NCBI RefSeq assembly: GCF_026340675.1 | Contig: NZ_JAPEOX010000001.1 | Location: forward strand, 5,518,001 to 5,582,000 | Reading direction: 5' to 3' | DNA: 64,000 nucleotides | DNA from: Streptomyces sp. NBC_01264 | Lineage (GTDB): Bacteria; Actinomycetota; Actinomycetes; Streptomycetales; Streptomycetaceae | Part shown: one piece after another, positions 26,999 through 36,463 of the stretch | Layout of the letters: every line of letters starts with the position of its first letter | Numbering within the stretch: the first letter of the stretch is position 1 | The notes under the pieces: generated by a model | Told to the model about the DNA's origin: nothing | The model's input: the letters and a program-made list of their open reading frames with translations, nothing else | The model's database searches: none | Position numbers and translations under genes: made by a program

Positions 26999-28141
26999 TC
27001 ACTTGTCGATGTCGCCGACGACGAAGAACAGCGAGCCGAGGATCGAGACCATGTCCGCGACCAGCTGCCCGGGCAGCAGCACCGCGAGCGCCTGGATGTT
27101 GTTGTACGACGCCGAGCGCAGCTTGAGCCGGTACGGGGTCTTCTCGCCCTTGGAGACCAGGTAGTAGCCGTTGATGCCGAGCGGGTTCTCGGTCCAGGCG
27201 TACGTCTCGCCCTCGGGCGCCTTCAGCACCTTCGGCAGCCGCTGGTTGATCGGGCCGGGGGCCAGCTCCGCCATCCGGTCCAGGCAGGCGACCGCGAGGT
27301 CCAGGGCGTTGTGGGTCTGCTCCAGCAGGACCTCGAAGCGGGCCAGGCAGTCGCCCTCGGTGCGGGTGACGATCTTCAGGACGTCCTGGAGCTCGCCGTA
27401 GGCGAGGTACGGCTCGTCGCGGCGCAGGTCGAAGTCGACGCCGGAGGCGCGGGCGATCGGGCCGGAGACCCCGTACGCGTGCACGGCCTCGGCGGACAGG
27501 ACGCCGACGCCGCGGGTGCGGGCGCGGAAGATCTCGTTGCCGCGCACCAGGTCGTCGTAGACGTGCATGCGGGTGTTGACGTCGGCGATGGCGGCGCGGG
27601 CCCGGCCCAGCCAGCCGGCCGGGAGGTCCTCCTTGAGGCCGCCGACGCGGTTGAACATGTAGTGCATGCGGCCGCCGGAGATCTCCTCCATGACGGCCTG
27701 CAGCTCCTCGCGCTCGCGGAACGCGTGGAAGATCGGGGTGATGCCGCCCAGCTCCAGGGGGTACGAGCCGAGGAACATCAGGTGGTTCAGGACCCGGTTC
27801 AGCTCGGCGAGCAGGGTCCGCATCCACACGGCCCGCTCGGGCACCTCCATGCCGAGCATCCGCTCGACGGCCATGACCACGCCCAGCTCGTTGGAGAACG
27901 CGGACAGCCAGTCGTGGCGGTTCGCGAGCATCACGATCTGGCGGTAGTCGCGGGCCTCGAAGAGCTTTTCGGCGCCTCGGTGCATGTAGCCGACCACCGG
28001 CTCGGCGCTGACGATGCGCTCGCCGTCCAGGACGAGGCGCAGGCGCAGCACGCCGTGCGTGGAAGGGTGCTGGGGGCCGATGTTGAGCACCATGTCGGTG
28101 CTCTCCGCCGCGCCGCCGATGCCGACCGTGGTCTCCGTCAT
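26999..28141 (-). CDS. nuoD: Orphan NADH-quinone oxidoreductase subunit D-like protein
   Basis: A 380-residue 49-kDa subunit homologue: [72 protein letters not shown] and the terminal GDIDK are intact. In complex I this subunit lines the quinone pocket. No other nuo gene is nearby, so it is an isolated paralogue that may swap into complex I or serve a smaller quinone-reactive complex. ATG 28141 gives [10 protein letters not shown]. Confidence 0.92.
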   Translation of the reverse strand: MTETTVGIGGAAESTDMVLNIGPQHPSTHGVLRLRLVLDGERIVSAEPVVGYMHRGAEKLFEARDYRQIVMLANRHDWLSAFSNELGVVMAVERMLGMEVPERAVWMRTLLAELNRVLNHLMFLGSYPLELGGITPIFHAFREREELQAVMEEISGGRMHYMFNRVGGLKEDLPAGWLGRARAAIADVNTRMHVYDDLVRGNEIFRARTRGVGVLSAEAVHAYGVSGPIARASGVDFDLRRDEPYLAYGELQDVLKIVTRTEGDCLARFEVLLEQTHNALDLAVACLDRMAELAPGPINQRLPKVLKAPEGETYAWTENPLGINGYYLVSKGEKTPYRLKLRSASYNNIQALAVLLPGQLVADMVSILGSLFFVVGDIDK

Positions 28142-28265
28142 GGCGGCATTGTCTCAGCCGGCGGGGGTGGGTCGCGGCCCGGTCCGGATTCCGGATCCGG
28201 GGGCGGCGGCCGAAGGACGACGCAACCCCGGCCCGATCCGGGAGCCACGCGCCTAGGGTGGGGGG

Positions 28266-28757
28266 ATGGACACGGGGACAGAGGGTGCGGCGGGTCCGCC
28301 GGAGTGGGTGGGGCTGCGGGGAGGGCTGCTGACTCTGCGCAGGCTCCTGCTGGCGTTGTGGATGTCCCTCTTCGCGGTGGTGACGGCCGTCGTACTGGGG
28401 CTGACGGTCGGACCGGGCTGGGCGGCGCTCGGCGGGTTCTGGCTGGTGGTGCTGGCCTGGGGCTGGGTGATGCTCGGCCGGAACTGGCGGTCCTGGCGGT
28501 ACGCGGAGCGCGCGGACGACCTGCTGATCAGCCGGGGCGTGATGTGGCGGGAGCAGACCGTGGTCCCGTACGGGCGGATGCAGCTGGTGGAGGTGACCTC
28601 GGGCCCCCTGGAGCGCCGCTACGGGCTGGCCACCGTGCAGCTCCACACGGCCGCTGCGGCGACCGACGCCACGATCCCCGGACTCGCGCCCGAGGAGGCG
28701 GAACGGCTGCGCGACCGGCTGACGGAGCTCGGCGAGGCAAGGTCGGCGGGGCTGTGA
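28266..28757 (+). CDS. PH-domain (YdbS-like) membrane protein
   Basis: A 163-residue protein with two hydrophobic helices (about 25-47 and 52-70) followed by a bacterial PH2 domain (ISRGVMWREQTVVPYGRMQLVEVTSGPLERRYGLATVQLHT). It is homologous to B. subtilis YdbS, which works with YdbT; the pair has been tied to resistance to certain bacteriocins. Its stop overlaps the start of the YdbT-like gene (GTGA). Confidence 0.85.
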   Translation: MDTGTEGAAGPPEWVGLRGGLLTLRRLLLALWMSLFAVVTAVVLGLTVGPGWAALGGFWLVVLAWGWVMLGRNWRSWRYAERADDLLISRGVMWREQTVVPYGRMQLVEVTSGPLERRYGLATVQLHTAAAATDATIPGLAPEEAERLRDRLTELGEARSAGL

Positions 28758-30193
28758 CCCCGCCGGCGGAGGCGGGTTCGGGAGCGGGTGCGGAGGCCGG
28801 CGCCGCGGTCGGGGCCGACGTCGGCGCCGAGCTCGGTTCCGGCGGTGTGGTGGGCACCGAGGGGGTCGGGGCGGCGCCCCGCGAGCCGGACGCCAAGGCG
28901 CCCGCGCAGGAGCGGCGGCTGCACTTCCTCACCCCGCTGCGCCGTGCCTGGGTGCCGATCGCCGCGACCATCGGCATCGTCGCCCAGCAGGGCGAGAACG
29001 TCACCGACTGGGTGACGGCCGTCTCCGTCGCCCTGCGGGTCCTCGCGCTGGCCGCGCTGGTCCTCGTCTTCGGCGTGTACGGCTTCCTCAGCTGGTGGTT
29101 CACGCACTACGCGGTCACCGACACCGAACTGCGCATCCGCAGCGGGCTCCTCTTCCGCCGCACCGCGCACATCCGCCTCGACCGGATCCAGGCGATCGAC
29201 GTCACCCGGCCGCTGCTGGCCCGCATGGCCGGCGTGGCCAAGCTCCGCATCGACGTCATCGGCACCGACGACAAGGACGAGCTGGCCTTCCTCGCCGAGG
29301 ACGAGGCCGTCGCGCTGCGCGCGGAACTGCTGGCCCGCGCGGCGGGCTTCGCCCCGGCCGAGGCCGTCGTCCTGGGCGAGGCCCCCGAGCGGTCGCTGCT
29401 GCGGGTGGCGCCGCGCGATCTGGCGGTGTCGATGCTGCTCACGCTGTCCGCCTGGGCCGCACTGGCCGCGGGGCTCGCCGGGCCGCTGGTGGTGTGGTGG
29501 CTCAGTGCCAGCCCGTGGGCGGCCCTCGTCACCCTGCTCCCGCTGCTCGGCGCGGTCTGGAAGGGCACCGCCGGGCGCTTCCTCGCCGAGTACGACTGGA
29601 CGGTCGCCGAGTCCCCGGACGGGCTGCGGCTCGACCACGGCATGCTCGACCGCGCCCACGAGACGGTGCCGCCGGGACGCGTGCAGACCGTACGGATCGT
29701 CGAGCCGCTGCTGTGGCGCCGGCGCGGCTGGGTCCGGGTGGAGCTGGCGGTGGCCGGCTCGAAGAACGACGTCCTGGTCCCGGTGGCCACCCGGGCCGCC
29801 GCCCACGCCGTCGTGGCGCGTGTGCTGCCCGGCGTGGACCTGGGGGGCCTCGTCTTCGAGCCCTCGCCCCGGAGCGGATCGCGCTGGGTGGTCCCGGTGT
29901 GGTGGAAGGGGTACGGCCTGGCCGTCTCCGAGGACGTGTTCGCGGCCCGCCACGGCCGCCTGTGCCGGCGTACGGAGATCGTCCCGCACGCCAAGGTGCA
30001 GAGCGTGCGGCTGTCCCAGGGCCCCTGGAAGCGGACCCGCGGGGTGGCCGACGTCCACGTGGACACCGGCGCGAACGCCACCGTCACGGCCCGCCTGCGG
30101 GGCGCGGCGGAGGCTGCCGACCTGCTCCGCGCCCAGGCGGCCCGCTCCCGCACCTCCCGTGCGGCGGCCCGCCCGGACCGCTGGATGACCTGA
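28754..30193 (+). CDS. Multi-PH-domain (YdbT-like) membrane protein
   Basis: A 479-residue protein. A low-complexity Gly/Ala-rich N-terminus (to about 45) is followed by two helix pairs (about 80-115 and 225-275) and three PH2-like repeats, each with a TELRIRSGLLFRRTAHIRLDRIQ-type core; the third is GRLCRRTEIVPHAKVQSVRLS. It is coupled to the YdbS-like gene by a GTGA overlap, as in Bacillus. It probably forms a membrane complex with its partner. Biochemical activity is unknown. Confidence 0.85.
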   Translation: MTPPAEAGSGAGAEAGAAVGADVGAELGSGGVVGTEGVGAAPREPDAKAPAQERRLHFLTPLRRAWVPIAATIGIVAQQGENVTDWVTAVSVALRVLALAALVLVFGVYGFLSWWFTHYAVTDTELRIRSGLLFRRTAHIRLDRIQAIDVTRPLLARMAGVAKLRIDVIGTDDKDELAFLAEDEAVALRAELLARAAGFAPAEAVVLGEAPERSLLRVAPRDLAVSMLLTLSAWAALAAGLAGPLVVWWLSASPWAALVTLLPLLGAVWKGTAGRFLAEYDWTVAESPDGLRLDHGMLDRAHETVPPGRVQTVRIVEPLLWRRRGWVRVELAVAGSKNDVLVPVATRAAAHAVVARVLPGVDLGGLVFEPSPRSGSRWVVPVWWKGYGLAVSEDVFAARHGRLCRRTEIVPHAKVQSVRLSQGPWKRTRGVADVHVDTGANATVTARLRGAAEAADLLRAQAARSRTSRAAARPDRWMT

Positions 30194-30198
30194 GGCCG

Positions 30199-30240
30199 GA
30201 CGGGATCCGCGGCCCGCGGGACGGGATCCGCGGCCCGCGG
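30199..30240. repeat. Two tandem 21-bp repeats
   Basis: GACGGGATCCGCGGCCCGCGG is present at 30199-30219 and again, unchanged, at 30220-30240, in the 83-bp gap between convergent genes. Each unit contains the self-complementary CCGCGG twice. Confidence 0.85.
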
Positions 30241-30276
30241 AGCCTGGGCCGGGCCCCTGCCTGGGCCGGGACCTGG

Positions 30277-30972
30277 CTAGGCCGCCCCGCCGCCGCCCGC
30301 GCGGACCAGCCCCGTCTCGTACGCCAGGACCACGACCTGCACCCGGTCGCGCAGGTCCAGCTTGGTCAGGATGCGGCCCACGTGGGTCTTGACCGTGGCC
30401 TCCGACAGGACGAGGCGGGCGGCGATCTCGCCGTTCGACAGGCCCTGGGCGACCAGCAGCATGACCTCGCGCTCGCGCTCCGTCAGCCGCTCGACGTCCT
30501 TGTTCCGGGGTTCCGCCGAGGTCGACGGGAGCATCGGCGCGAACCGGTCCAGCAGCCGGCGCGTCGTGGACGGGGCGACGACCGCGTCGCCGCTGTGCAC
30601 GGAGCGGATCGCGGCCAGCAGCTCGCCGGGCGGGACGTCCTTGAGCATGAACCCGCTCGCGCCCGCCTTCAGCCCCGAGAAGGCGTACTCGTCGAGGTCG
30701 AAGGTGGTCAGGATGATGACCTTGGGGTGTTCCTCGGGCTCGCAGATGCGGCGGGTCGCCTCGACCCCGTCGAGGCGGGGCATGCGGACGTCCATCAGCA
30801 CCACGTCCACCTTGGTGGCCCGCAGCACCTCCAGCGCCTCCAGGCCGTCGCCGGCCTCGGCGACGACCTCCATGTCGGGCTGCGCCGCGAGCACCATCCG
30901 GAAGCCGGTGCGCAGCAGTACCTGGTCGTCGACCAGCATTACGCGGATGGAGGGGCCGGTGGGGAAGGACAT
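30277..30972 (-). CDS. NarL/LuxR-family response regulator
   Basis: A 231-residue protein. A receiver domain (about 10-125) with phospho-acceptor D61 (VVLMDVRMPRLDG) and conserved Lys (FMLKDVPPGEL) is followed by a LuxR HTH (LTEREREVMLLVAQGLSNGEIAARLVLSEATVKTHVGRI). The histidine kinase stops 2 bp before its ATG, so the two are co-translated. The target genes are unknown. Confidence 0.94.
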   Translation of the reverse strand: MSFPTGPSIRVMLVDDQVLLRTGFRMVLAAQPDMEVVAEAGDGLEALEVLRATKVDVVLMDVRMPRLDGVEATRRICEPEEHPKVIILTTFDLDEYAFSGLKAGASGFMLKDVPPGELLAAIRSVHSGDAVVAPSTTRRLLDRFAPMLPSTSAEPRNKDVERLTEREREVMLLVAQGLSNGEIAARLVLSEATVKTHVGRILTKLDLRDRVQVVVLAYETGLVRAGGGGAA

Positions 30973-30974
30973 GG

Positions 30975-32174
30975 TCACCTTTTCTTCAGGGGGAGCAGGG
31001 CGCTGATCCGGAAGCCGCCACCGGGCCGGGGGCCCGCGTCGAGGGTGCCTCCGACCATACCGATGCGTTCGCGCATGCCGATCAGCCCGTGTCCGGCGCC
31101 GTCCGCGCCGCCGTCCGTGTACAGCTCGTGGGCCGCGCCGCGTCCGTCGTCCTCGACGAGCAGGCCGAGCCCGTCGTCGAAGTAGACGAGCCGGACGCTG
31201 GCCTTCGCGGCCGGGCCGCCGTGCTTGCGGGTGTTCGTCAGTGCTTCCTGGACGATCCGGTACGCGGTCAGCTCCACGCCGCTGGGCAGCTTGCGCGGTG
31301 CGCCCTCGACCTCGAAGTCCACCGAGAGCCCGGCCGTCCGTACCTGCTCGACCAGGACCTCGATCTGCTCCACGTCGGGCTGCGGCACGTAGTCCTCGGA
31401 CTCCTGCGGTTCGCCGGTGCGCAGGACGCCGAGCAGCCGGCGCATCTCGGCGAGGGCCAGGCGCCCGGTGCCGGAGATGGTCTGCAGGGCCTCCTTGGCC
31501 TGCTCGGGGGCCGCGTCCATCACGTAGGCGGCGCCGTCGGCCTGGACCACCATCACCGACACGTTGTGCGCGACGACGTCGTGCAGCTCGCGGGCGATCC
31601 GGGCCCGCTCGGCGGCGACGGCCACCTTGGCCTGCGCCGCGCGCTCCTGCTCCAGGCGCTGGTTGCGCTCGACGAGCTGGGCGTAATAGGCCCGGCGGGT
31701 GCGCAGGGAGTCGCCCATCACCCAGGCGAGGGCGAACGGGATCATCATGAACACGACGAAGAGCAGGTTGTCGGTGGTGGAGTTCGACTTGTCCACGCCG
31801 TTGCGCAGGAAGTACAGCGCGGAGGCGCTCAGCCCCCAGCCCAGCGCCGTGCGCGAGACCCAGCGGGGCACGTCGGAGGCGGCGACCGTGAAGAGGACCA
31901 CGAGCATCGCGAAATCGTAGAAGTTCGCATCCGCGCCGATGGCCAGTTGGTAGAGGCCGGTGGCGACGGTGAGCCAGAAGACCGGAACGGTCCACTTGCG
32001 TCGCAGCGCGACGGCGCTGCTCAGCGCCACCACACAGGGGGTGGCGAGCAGCGCGGCGGTGGTGCCCTGGTGCATCGAGGCGACGACAGCCATCGAGAAC
32101 CCGAAGAAGAGGACAGCCCAGAAGCTGTCGACGCCCGTCGGGTGTCTGCGGAGGAAATCGTAGAGGCGCTGCAC
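30975..32174 (-). CDS. Two-component sensor histidine kinase (HisKA_3 type)
   Basis: A 399-residue kinase with five to six N-terminal membrane helices (15-160), a linker coiled coil, HisKA_3 phospho-acceptor motif ARELHDVVAHNVSVMVVQADGA, and an HATPase domain with YRIVQEALTNTRKHGG and GHGLIGMRERIGMVGG. It has no large extracellular domain, so it likely senses within the membrane. GTG 32174 is used. It is paired with the adjacent NarL-type regulator. Confidence 0.93.
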   Translation of the reverse strand: MQRLYDFLRRHPTGVDSFWAVLFFGFSMAVVASMHQGTTAALLATPCVVALSSAVALRRKWTVPVFWLTVATGLYQLAIGADANFYDFAMLVVLFTVAASDVPRWVSRTALGWGLSASALYFLRNGVDKSNSTTDNLLFVVFMMIPFALAWVMGDSLRTRRAYYAQLVERNQRLEQERAAQAKVAVAAERARIARELHDVVAHNVSVMVVQADGAAYVMDAAPEQAKEALQTISGTGRLALAEMRRLLGVLRTGEPQESEDYVPQPDVEQIEVLVEQVRTAGLSVDFEVEGAPRKLPSGVELTAYRIVQEALTNTRKHGGPAAKASVRLVYFDDGLGLLVEDDGRGAAHELYTDGGADGAGHGLIGMRERIGMVGGTLDAGPRPGGGFRISALLPLKKR

Positions 32175-32280
32175 GTAACCCAGAGTAGGGACAGCCGATA
32201 GGTGCTGGAGTCAACCAGAGGGGCGATCCGTGCGACGCGCGAGTACTACCCGAGGTGGAGGCGACCATAACCTTTCAGCG

Positions 32281-33273
32281 ATGAGCACTCAGGGTGAAGG
32301 CACGGCGCAGGTGGGTCACGTGCGCTGGCGGACGGCGATGGAGCGGGCCCTGTACGGCCCCGACGGCTTCTACGTATGCCCCGGCGGGCCCGGTCCCTCC
32401 GGGCATTTCCGCACGTCCGTGCATGCCTCGCCGCTCTACGCGCGGGCCGTGGCCCGGCTGCTCCTGTGGGTGGACGGGGAGCTCGGCCTCCCGGAGGAGC
32501 TGGACCTCGTCGACGTGGGGGCCGGGCGCGGGGAACTGCTGGCCGGGGTGCTCGCGGCGCTCCCGCCGGAGACGGCCGCGCGGGTGAGGCCGTACGGCGT
32601 GGAACGCGCGGGGCGGCCCGCCGGGCTCGACGGGCGGATCCGCTGGGTGAGCGAACCGCCCCGGGGGGCCCGGGGCCTGCTCTTCGCCAACGAGTGGCTC
32701 GACAACGTACCGCTGGACCTCGCCGAGGACGGGCGCTACGTGGAGGTCGCGCGGGACGGTACGGAGCGTCCGGGCGAGCCGCTGGACGGGGCGGACCGGG
32801 CGTGGCTGGAGCGGTGGTGGCCGCAGGCGGGTTCCGGTTCGGGCCGGGCGGAGATCGGACTGCCCCGGGACGAGGCCTGGGCGGCGGCCGTCGCGACGCT
32901 CGACCGGGGCCTGGCGGTCGCGGTGGACTACGCCCACACCCGGGAGGCCCGGCCACCCTTCGGGACGCTCACCGGATTCCGGGCCGGCCGGGAGACCGCC
33001 CCCGTGCCGGACGGGAGCTGCGACGTCACCGCGCACGTGGCGCTCGACGCGTGCGCGGGGCCGGGGGCGGTGCTGCTGACCCAGCGGGACGCGCTGGCCG
33101 CCCTCGGCGTCTCGGGGGCCCGGCCCCCGCTGGCCCTGGCCTCCACCGACCCGGTGGGGTACGTCCGCGCGCTGTCCCTGGCCGGGGAGGCCGCGGAACT
33201 CACCGCCCGCGGCGGCCTGGGCGACTTCGGCTGGCTGGTCCAGCCGGTGGGGGTGGGCGGCTGGCCGGGGTAA
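32281..33273 (+). CDS. SAM-dependent methyltransferase, MidA/NDUFAF7-like
   Basis: A 330-residue DUF185-type protein: [23 protein letters not shown] motif [29 protein letters not shown] and VAVDYAH. In mitochondria NDUFAF7 methylates an Arg of the 49-kDa complex I subunit, the homologue of NuoD. It is therefore notable that a NuoD-like gene lies 4 kb away. ATG 32281 has a weak SD; GTG 32230 is in frame. It is divergent from the kinase. Confidence 0.83.
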   Translation: MSTQGEGTAQVGHVRWRTAMERALYGPDGFYVCPGGPGPSGHFRTSVHASPLYARAVARLLLWVDGELGLPEELDLVDVGAGRGELLAGVLAALPPETAARVRPYGVERAGRPAGLDGRIRWVSEPPRGARGLLFANEWLDNVPLDLAEDGRYVEVARDGTERPGEPLDGADRAWLERWWPQAGSGSGRAEIGLPRDEAWAAAVATLDRGLAVAVDYAHTREARPPFGTLTGFRAGRETAPVPDGSCDVTAHVALDACAGPGAVLLTQRDALAALGVSGARPPLALASTDPVGYVRALSLAGEAAELTARGGLGDFGWLVQPVGVGGWPG

Positions 33274-33301
33274 CGGTGGCCGCGCAGCGGCCACCGTTAC
33301 C
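33269..33301. terminator. Terminator between methyltransferase and aminopeptidase genes
   Basis: Perfect 15-bp stem (33269-33283 with 33287-33301) and a 3-nt loop. The stop codon of the methyltransferase lies within the left arm. It serves both convergent genes. Confidence 0.8.
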
Positions 33302-33314
33302 CACCCGGGGCGGA

Positions 33315-34865
33315 CTACTCCGACGCGTGGTCGTGGCCCTCGTGGAGGCCACCACCGCTGCCCGAGCCGTCGGTCGGCTGCGCCGGCACCGGCTTCGACA
33401 GCGGCGCCAGGTCGTACGCGTAGTGACCCACCGCGTCCGCGATGACGTCGACGTTGATGTCGAGCGCCTTCTGGTCGATGTTCGCGAGGGTGTCACCCTT
33501 GCCGTGGTAGTTCACGTCGTACGCGACCCCGGCCTGTCCGCCGAACTTCGCCGCCTGCTCCGGCGTCTTGATGCCCTCGGCGCCCGTGAACGTACCGCCC
33601 GAGGGGATGCCGACCGCGATGAACGGGCCGTAGTCCGAGCGGCCCGAGAAGTCGGTGCCCTCGCGCGGGATGTTCTTGGAGTCGAGGAAGTCGTTGATCC
33701 CCTTCTCCAGCTGCGCCGAGCCCTCGGGGCCGGGGCCCGAGCCGACCTTGTCCGAGTCGTCGCCGTCGTAGACGAAGTACGCGGCGTTCGGCGAGGCGAT
33801 CATGTCGAAGTTCAAGTAGAGCTTGATCTGCTTCTTCTGCTCCTCCGTCAGCCCGTCGACGTACGCCTCGGAGCCGAGCAGGCCGAACTCCTCCGCCGAC
33901 CACCAGGCGAACTTGACCTTGTTCTTGATCTTCGTCTGGCTGCTCGCGAGCCGCTGTGCGACCTGGAGGATGCCGGCCGAGCCGGAGCCGTTGTCGTTGA
34001 TGCCCGGGCCCGCCGCGACGGAGTCGAGGTGCGCACCGAGGAAGACGGTGTTGTTCGCGTCACCGCCCCGGGTCTCCGCGACGACGTTGTACGTCTTGCG
34101 GTTCTCCCGGAACTCGCGGATGTCGAGGGTGACCTCGACCGGCCCCGCGGCGGCGTCGGCGGCGAGCCGCTCGCCCTCGGCCTGCGTCACACCGCCGGTC
34201 GGGATCCTGCCCGCGTCGGCCGCGCCGATGGTGCCGTTCAGGGCGCCCGCGGTGTTGTTGTAGATCACCGCGCCGACCGCGCCGGCGTCGGCCGCGTTCT
34301 GCTGCTTGACGGCGAAGGCGCAGCCTCCGCGCTTGATCAGCGCGACCTTGCCGGTGAAGGCGCCCGCGGCGAAGTCGGCGGGCTCGCAGCCGCTGGTGCC
34401 GTCGGCGTCGACCGGGGCGGCGGCGATCTGCGCCGTCACACCGTTCGCCGGGCCGCTGGCGGTGTACGTCATCAGCTTGATCGGGACGTCGCGGCCGGCC
34501 GGGCCGTTGACCTTCAGGGTCTCGGCGATCGTCTCGACGTACACGAAGTCGAACTCGTTCTTGGTGACCTTGTATCCGGCCGCGCGCATGACGAGCTCGA
34601 CGTACTGGGCCGACTGGACGTGGCCCTTGGAACCCGCCACACGGGTGCCCTTGTTGTAGTCGGCGATGGCCTGGAAGACCTTCAGGTGGTTGTTGGCACC
34701 CTTGCCGGTGGAGTCCTTGACCAGCTTTCGGGCCAGGGCGTCACCCCGGGCGGCGTCGCTCTGCGGGCTGCCGGTGGCGCCGGCGGGTCCGGCGAGGAGC
34801 AGCGGGGAGACGAGGGCCGCGGCCGCCAGGGCGGCGGTGGCTGCGGCTATACGGCGTGAGGGCAT
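33315..34865 (-). CDS. Secreted M28 aminopeptidase with PA domain
   Basis: A 516-residue protein with an N-terminal signal peptide (MPSRRIAAATAALAAAALV, cleavage near AGATG). A protease-associated domain (about 125-250) precedes the M28 catalytic core, with zinc ligands in LGAHLDSV, GINDNGSGSAG, WWSAEEFGLLG, LNFDMIASP and NYHGKGD. It resembles the S. griseus leucine aminopeptidase family but carries a PA insert and a His-rich tail. ATG 34865 follows GGAAGGACC. It releases amino acids from external peptides. Confidence 0.93.
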   Translation of the reverse strand: MPSRRIAAATAALAAAALVSPLLLAGPAGATGSPQSDAARGDALARKLVKDSTGKGANNHLKVFQAIADYNKGTRVAGSKGHVQSAQYVELVMRAAGYKVTKNEFDFVYVETIAETLKVNGPAGRDVPIKLMTYTASGPANGVTAQIAAAPVDADGTSGCEPADFAAGAFTGKVALIKRGGCAFAVKQQNAADAGAVGAVIYNNTAGALNGTIGAADAGRIPTGGVTQAEGERLAADAAAGPVEVTLDIREFRENRKTYNVVAETRGGDANNTVFLGAHLDSVAAGPGINDNGSGSAGILQVAQRLASSQTKIKNKVKFAWWSAEEFGLLGSEAYVDGLTEEQKKQIKLYLNFDMIASPNAAYFVYDGDDSDKVGSGPGPEGSAQLEKGINDFLDSKNIPREGTDFSGRSDYGPFIAVGIPSGGTFTGAEGIKTPEQAAKFGGQAGVAYDVNYHGKGDTLANIDQKALDINVDVIADAVGHYAYDLAPLSKPVPAQPTDGSGSGGGLHEGHDHASE

Positions 34866-35207
34866 GAAGGTCCTTCCACGGCAGATGCGGGAGCGCATGC
34901 GGAGGCGTGCGGCGTCGTCGTCGTGCGTCGTGCGTCGTGCGTCTTTCGTTGGCATGGGCGTACGGGCGTACGGGGGTGCGGCGTACGGCGGTGCGGGGAC
35001 GCGGACGCAGGTCAGGTGCGTTGCGCCGGTGGGGGAGCTGTGTGAGCGGTGGACGCACGTTAGACATCAAGTGGCGGCCGTGACCAGACCTTTCACTGAT
35101 TCCGGTTTGTGAAATCCGTATATCGGAGTATCTGAGCCGTCGAAATCCGGCCAACGCCCGCTCTCCGTGCTGCCCGGCTGCCCGGCTGCCGCCGCGCTGC
35201 CGCGGGA
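34866..35207. other. 342-bp intergenic region upstream of the aminopeptidase
   Basis: Contains short tandem runs (TCGTGCG and GGGCGTAC units, 34911-34985) close to the aminopeptidase start, then two dyads further upstream (35091-35127) in a locally AT-richer stretch. No open frame with coding features was seen. Confidence 0.6.
35091..35127 (-). promoter_or_regulatory. Candidate operator dyads upstream of the aminopeptidase
   Basis: TTTCAC (35091-35096) and GTGAAA (35109-35114) form a 6-bp inverted repeat spaced by 12. Next to it, TCCG-TATAT-CGGA (35115-35127) is a second dyad. Both lie upstream of the aminopeptidase and just downstream of an ArsR-type regulator gene, a plausible regulator. 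The match to a specific protein is not established. Confidence 0.4.
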
Positions 35208-36332
35208 CTACCGCAGGATGCCCTCGATGAAGTCGGAGCCGATCCGCGCGACCGCCGCCAGATCCAGCTGGTGCTGGACGTACCGCCCTTGGCGGCGGGT
35301 CTGGAGCAGCCCGGCCTTCTTCAGCACCGCCAGATGACGGGACACCTCCGGTGCGGTGATCCCGTGCGCGGCCGCCAGCTCGCCGGTCGTGTACGGGGCG
35401 CGCGCCAGGTTGCGGCACAGCATCATCCGCATCGGATGGGCCAGGGCCTCCATGCGCCGCTGCAGCAGCTCCACCGACCCCGGGGAGGAGGCCAGTTCGG
35501 GAGAGCCGAGCGGGTAGTGGATCACCGGGCGCCAGCCGGGGGCGTGCAGCACCAGCAGGTGGGGCCAGCCGAAGTTCGTGGGCACGAACAGCAGGCCGTC
35601 GCCTATTCGGTGATCGGTCGCGGTCGTGGACCCGTGGACCATCTTGTCCACCGTGACGGTCTTCAGCTCCTCGTCGACGCTCAGCGCCGAGGAGACCTCC
35701 TTCAGTACGGCGGGCAGCCCCTTGCGCCGCAGCACCTCCGTCTTGTGCCGGGCGTCCGCGCTCTGGCGGGGCTCGACGCGGCGCCAGGTCTCCGCGAAGA
35801 AGGCCTCGTCGCAGTCCTCCATCAGCCGGCGCAGCCAGACCCGGACACCCGCGGTGTCGTCGAGCACCCGCACGGCGAAGGCCAGCTGCTGCGGACCGCG
35901 CGCGGAGGCCGACTCCAGGGCCTTCGCCCGGGCGAGCGGATCCGAGAGCGGGGACGGCCCGCCGCCGTCGTTGTAGAGGGCCAGCCGGCAGTGCTCCAGG
36001 GCGGCGGTCACGAACCGCTCGTCGTCCAGCCGGTCGAGTACGTCGAGCTCGGCGGCCAGCGTGCTCGCGGGCAGGCCGGAGCCGCCGGGAATCCCGGCGA
36101 AGGCCATGAACAGGTCGGCGAAGGAGCTGCGCCACATGAAATCGCCCTCCAGCAGCCGGTCCGCGAGGTCCGGGTCGAGCGCGGCGGAGGTGGTGGAGGT
36201 CCAGGAGGCGAGGCCGGGGTGGTGGCCGGGCTGGGAGAGCGCGTGCAACGCCATGCAGAGCTCTGCGAGGGGGGACGGCGCGAAGCCGATCCGCTCCGCG
36301 GGGAGCCCGGTGATGTCGATGGTGACGCTCAT
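35208..36332 (-). CDS. ArsR-type HTH regulator with DUF5937-like N-terminal domain
   Basis: A 374-residue protein. The N-terminal 270 residues (start ITGLPAERIGFAPSPLAELCMALHAL) are the DUF5937-like domain typical of actinobacteria. The C-terminal 85 hold a winged ArsR helix-turn-helix (LAHPMRMMLCRNLARAPYTTGELAAAHGITAPEVSRHLAVLKKAGLL). No Cys metal site of classical ArsR sensors is seen. The effector is unknown. It is upstream of, and co-directional with, the aminopeptidase gene. Confidence 0.85.
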   Translation of the reverse strand: MSVTIDITGLPAERIGFAPSPLAELCMALHALSQPGHHPGLASWTSTTSAALDPDLADRLLEGDFMWRSSFADLFMAFAGIPGGSGLPASTLAAELDVLDRLDDERFVTAALEHCRLALYNDGGGPSPLSDPLARAKALESASARGPQQLAFAVRVLDDTAGVRVWLRRLMEDCDEAFFAETWRRVEPRQSADARHKTEVLRRKGLPAVLKEVSSALSVDEELKTVTVDKMVHGSTTATDHRIGDGLLFVPTNFGWPHLLVLHAPGWRPVIHYPLGSPELASSPGSVELLQRRMEALAHPMRMMLCRNLARAPYTTGELAAAHGITAPEVSRHLAVLKKAGLLQTRRQGRYVQHQLDLAAVARIGSDFIEGILR

Positions 36333-36408
36333 CGGATCATTCTGCCGCCGCGGGGGCTGCCTGGGCGCCAGGCCACGCGCCCTTCCCCCACCCGGCCGAG
36401 CCCTTGCG

Positions 36409-36429
36409 CCTCAAGCGCCGGCGGGGCTG
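36409..36429. repeat. Dispersed GCCGGCGTTTGAGG-family motif, minus-oriented copy
   Basis: CCTCAAGCGCCGGCGGGGCT, one base different from the copy at 16345. Confidence 0.65.
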
Positions 36430-36463
36430 GGGGTGGCCTGTGCGGCGGGTTGGCTGCGTCTGG

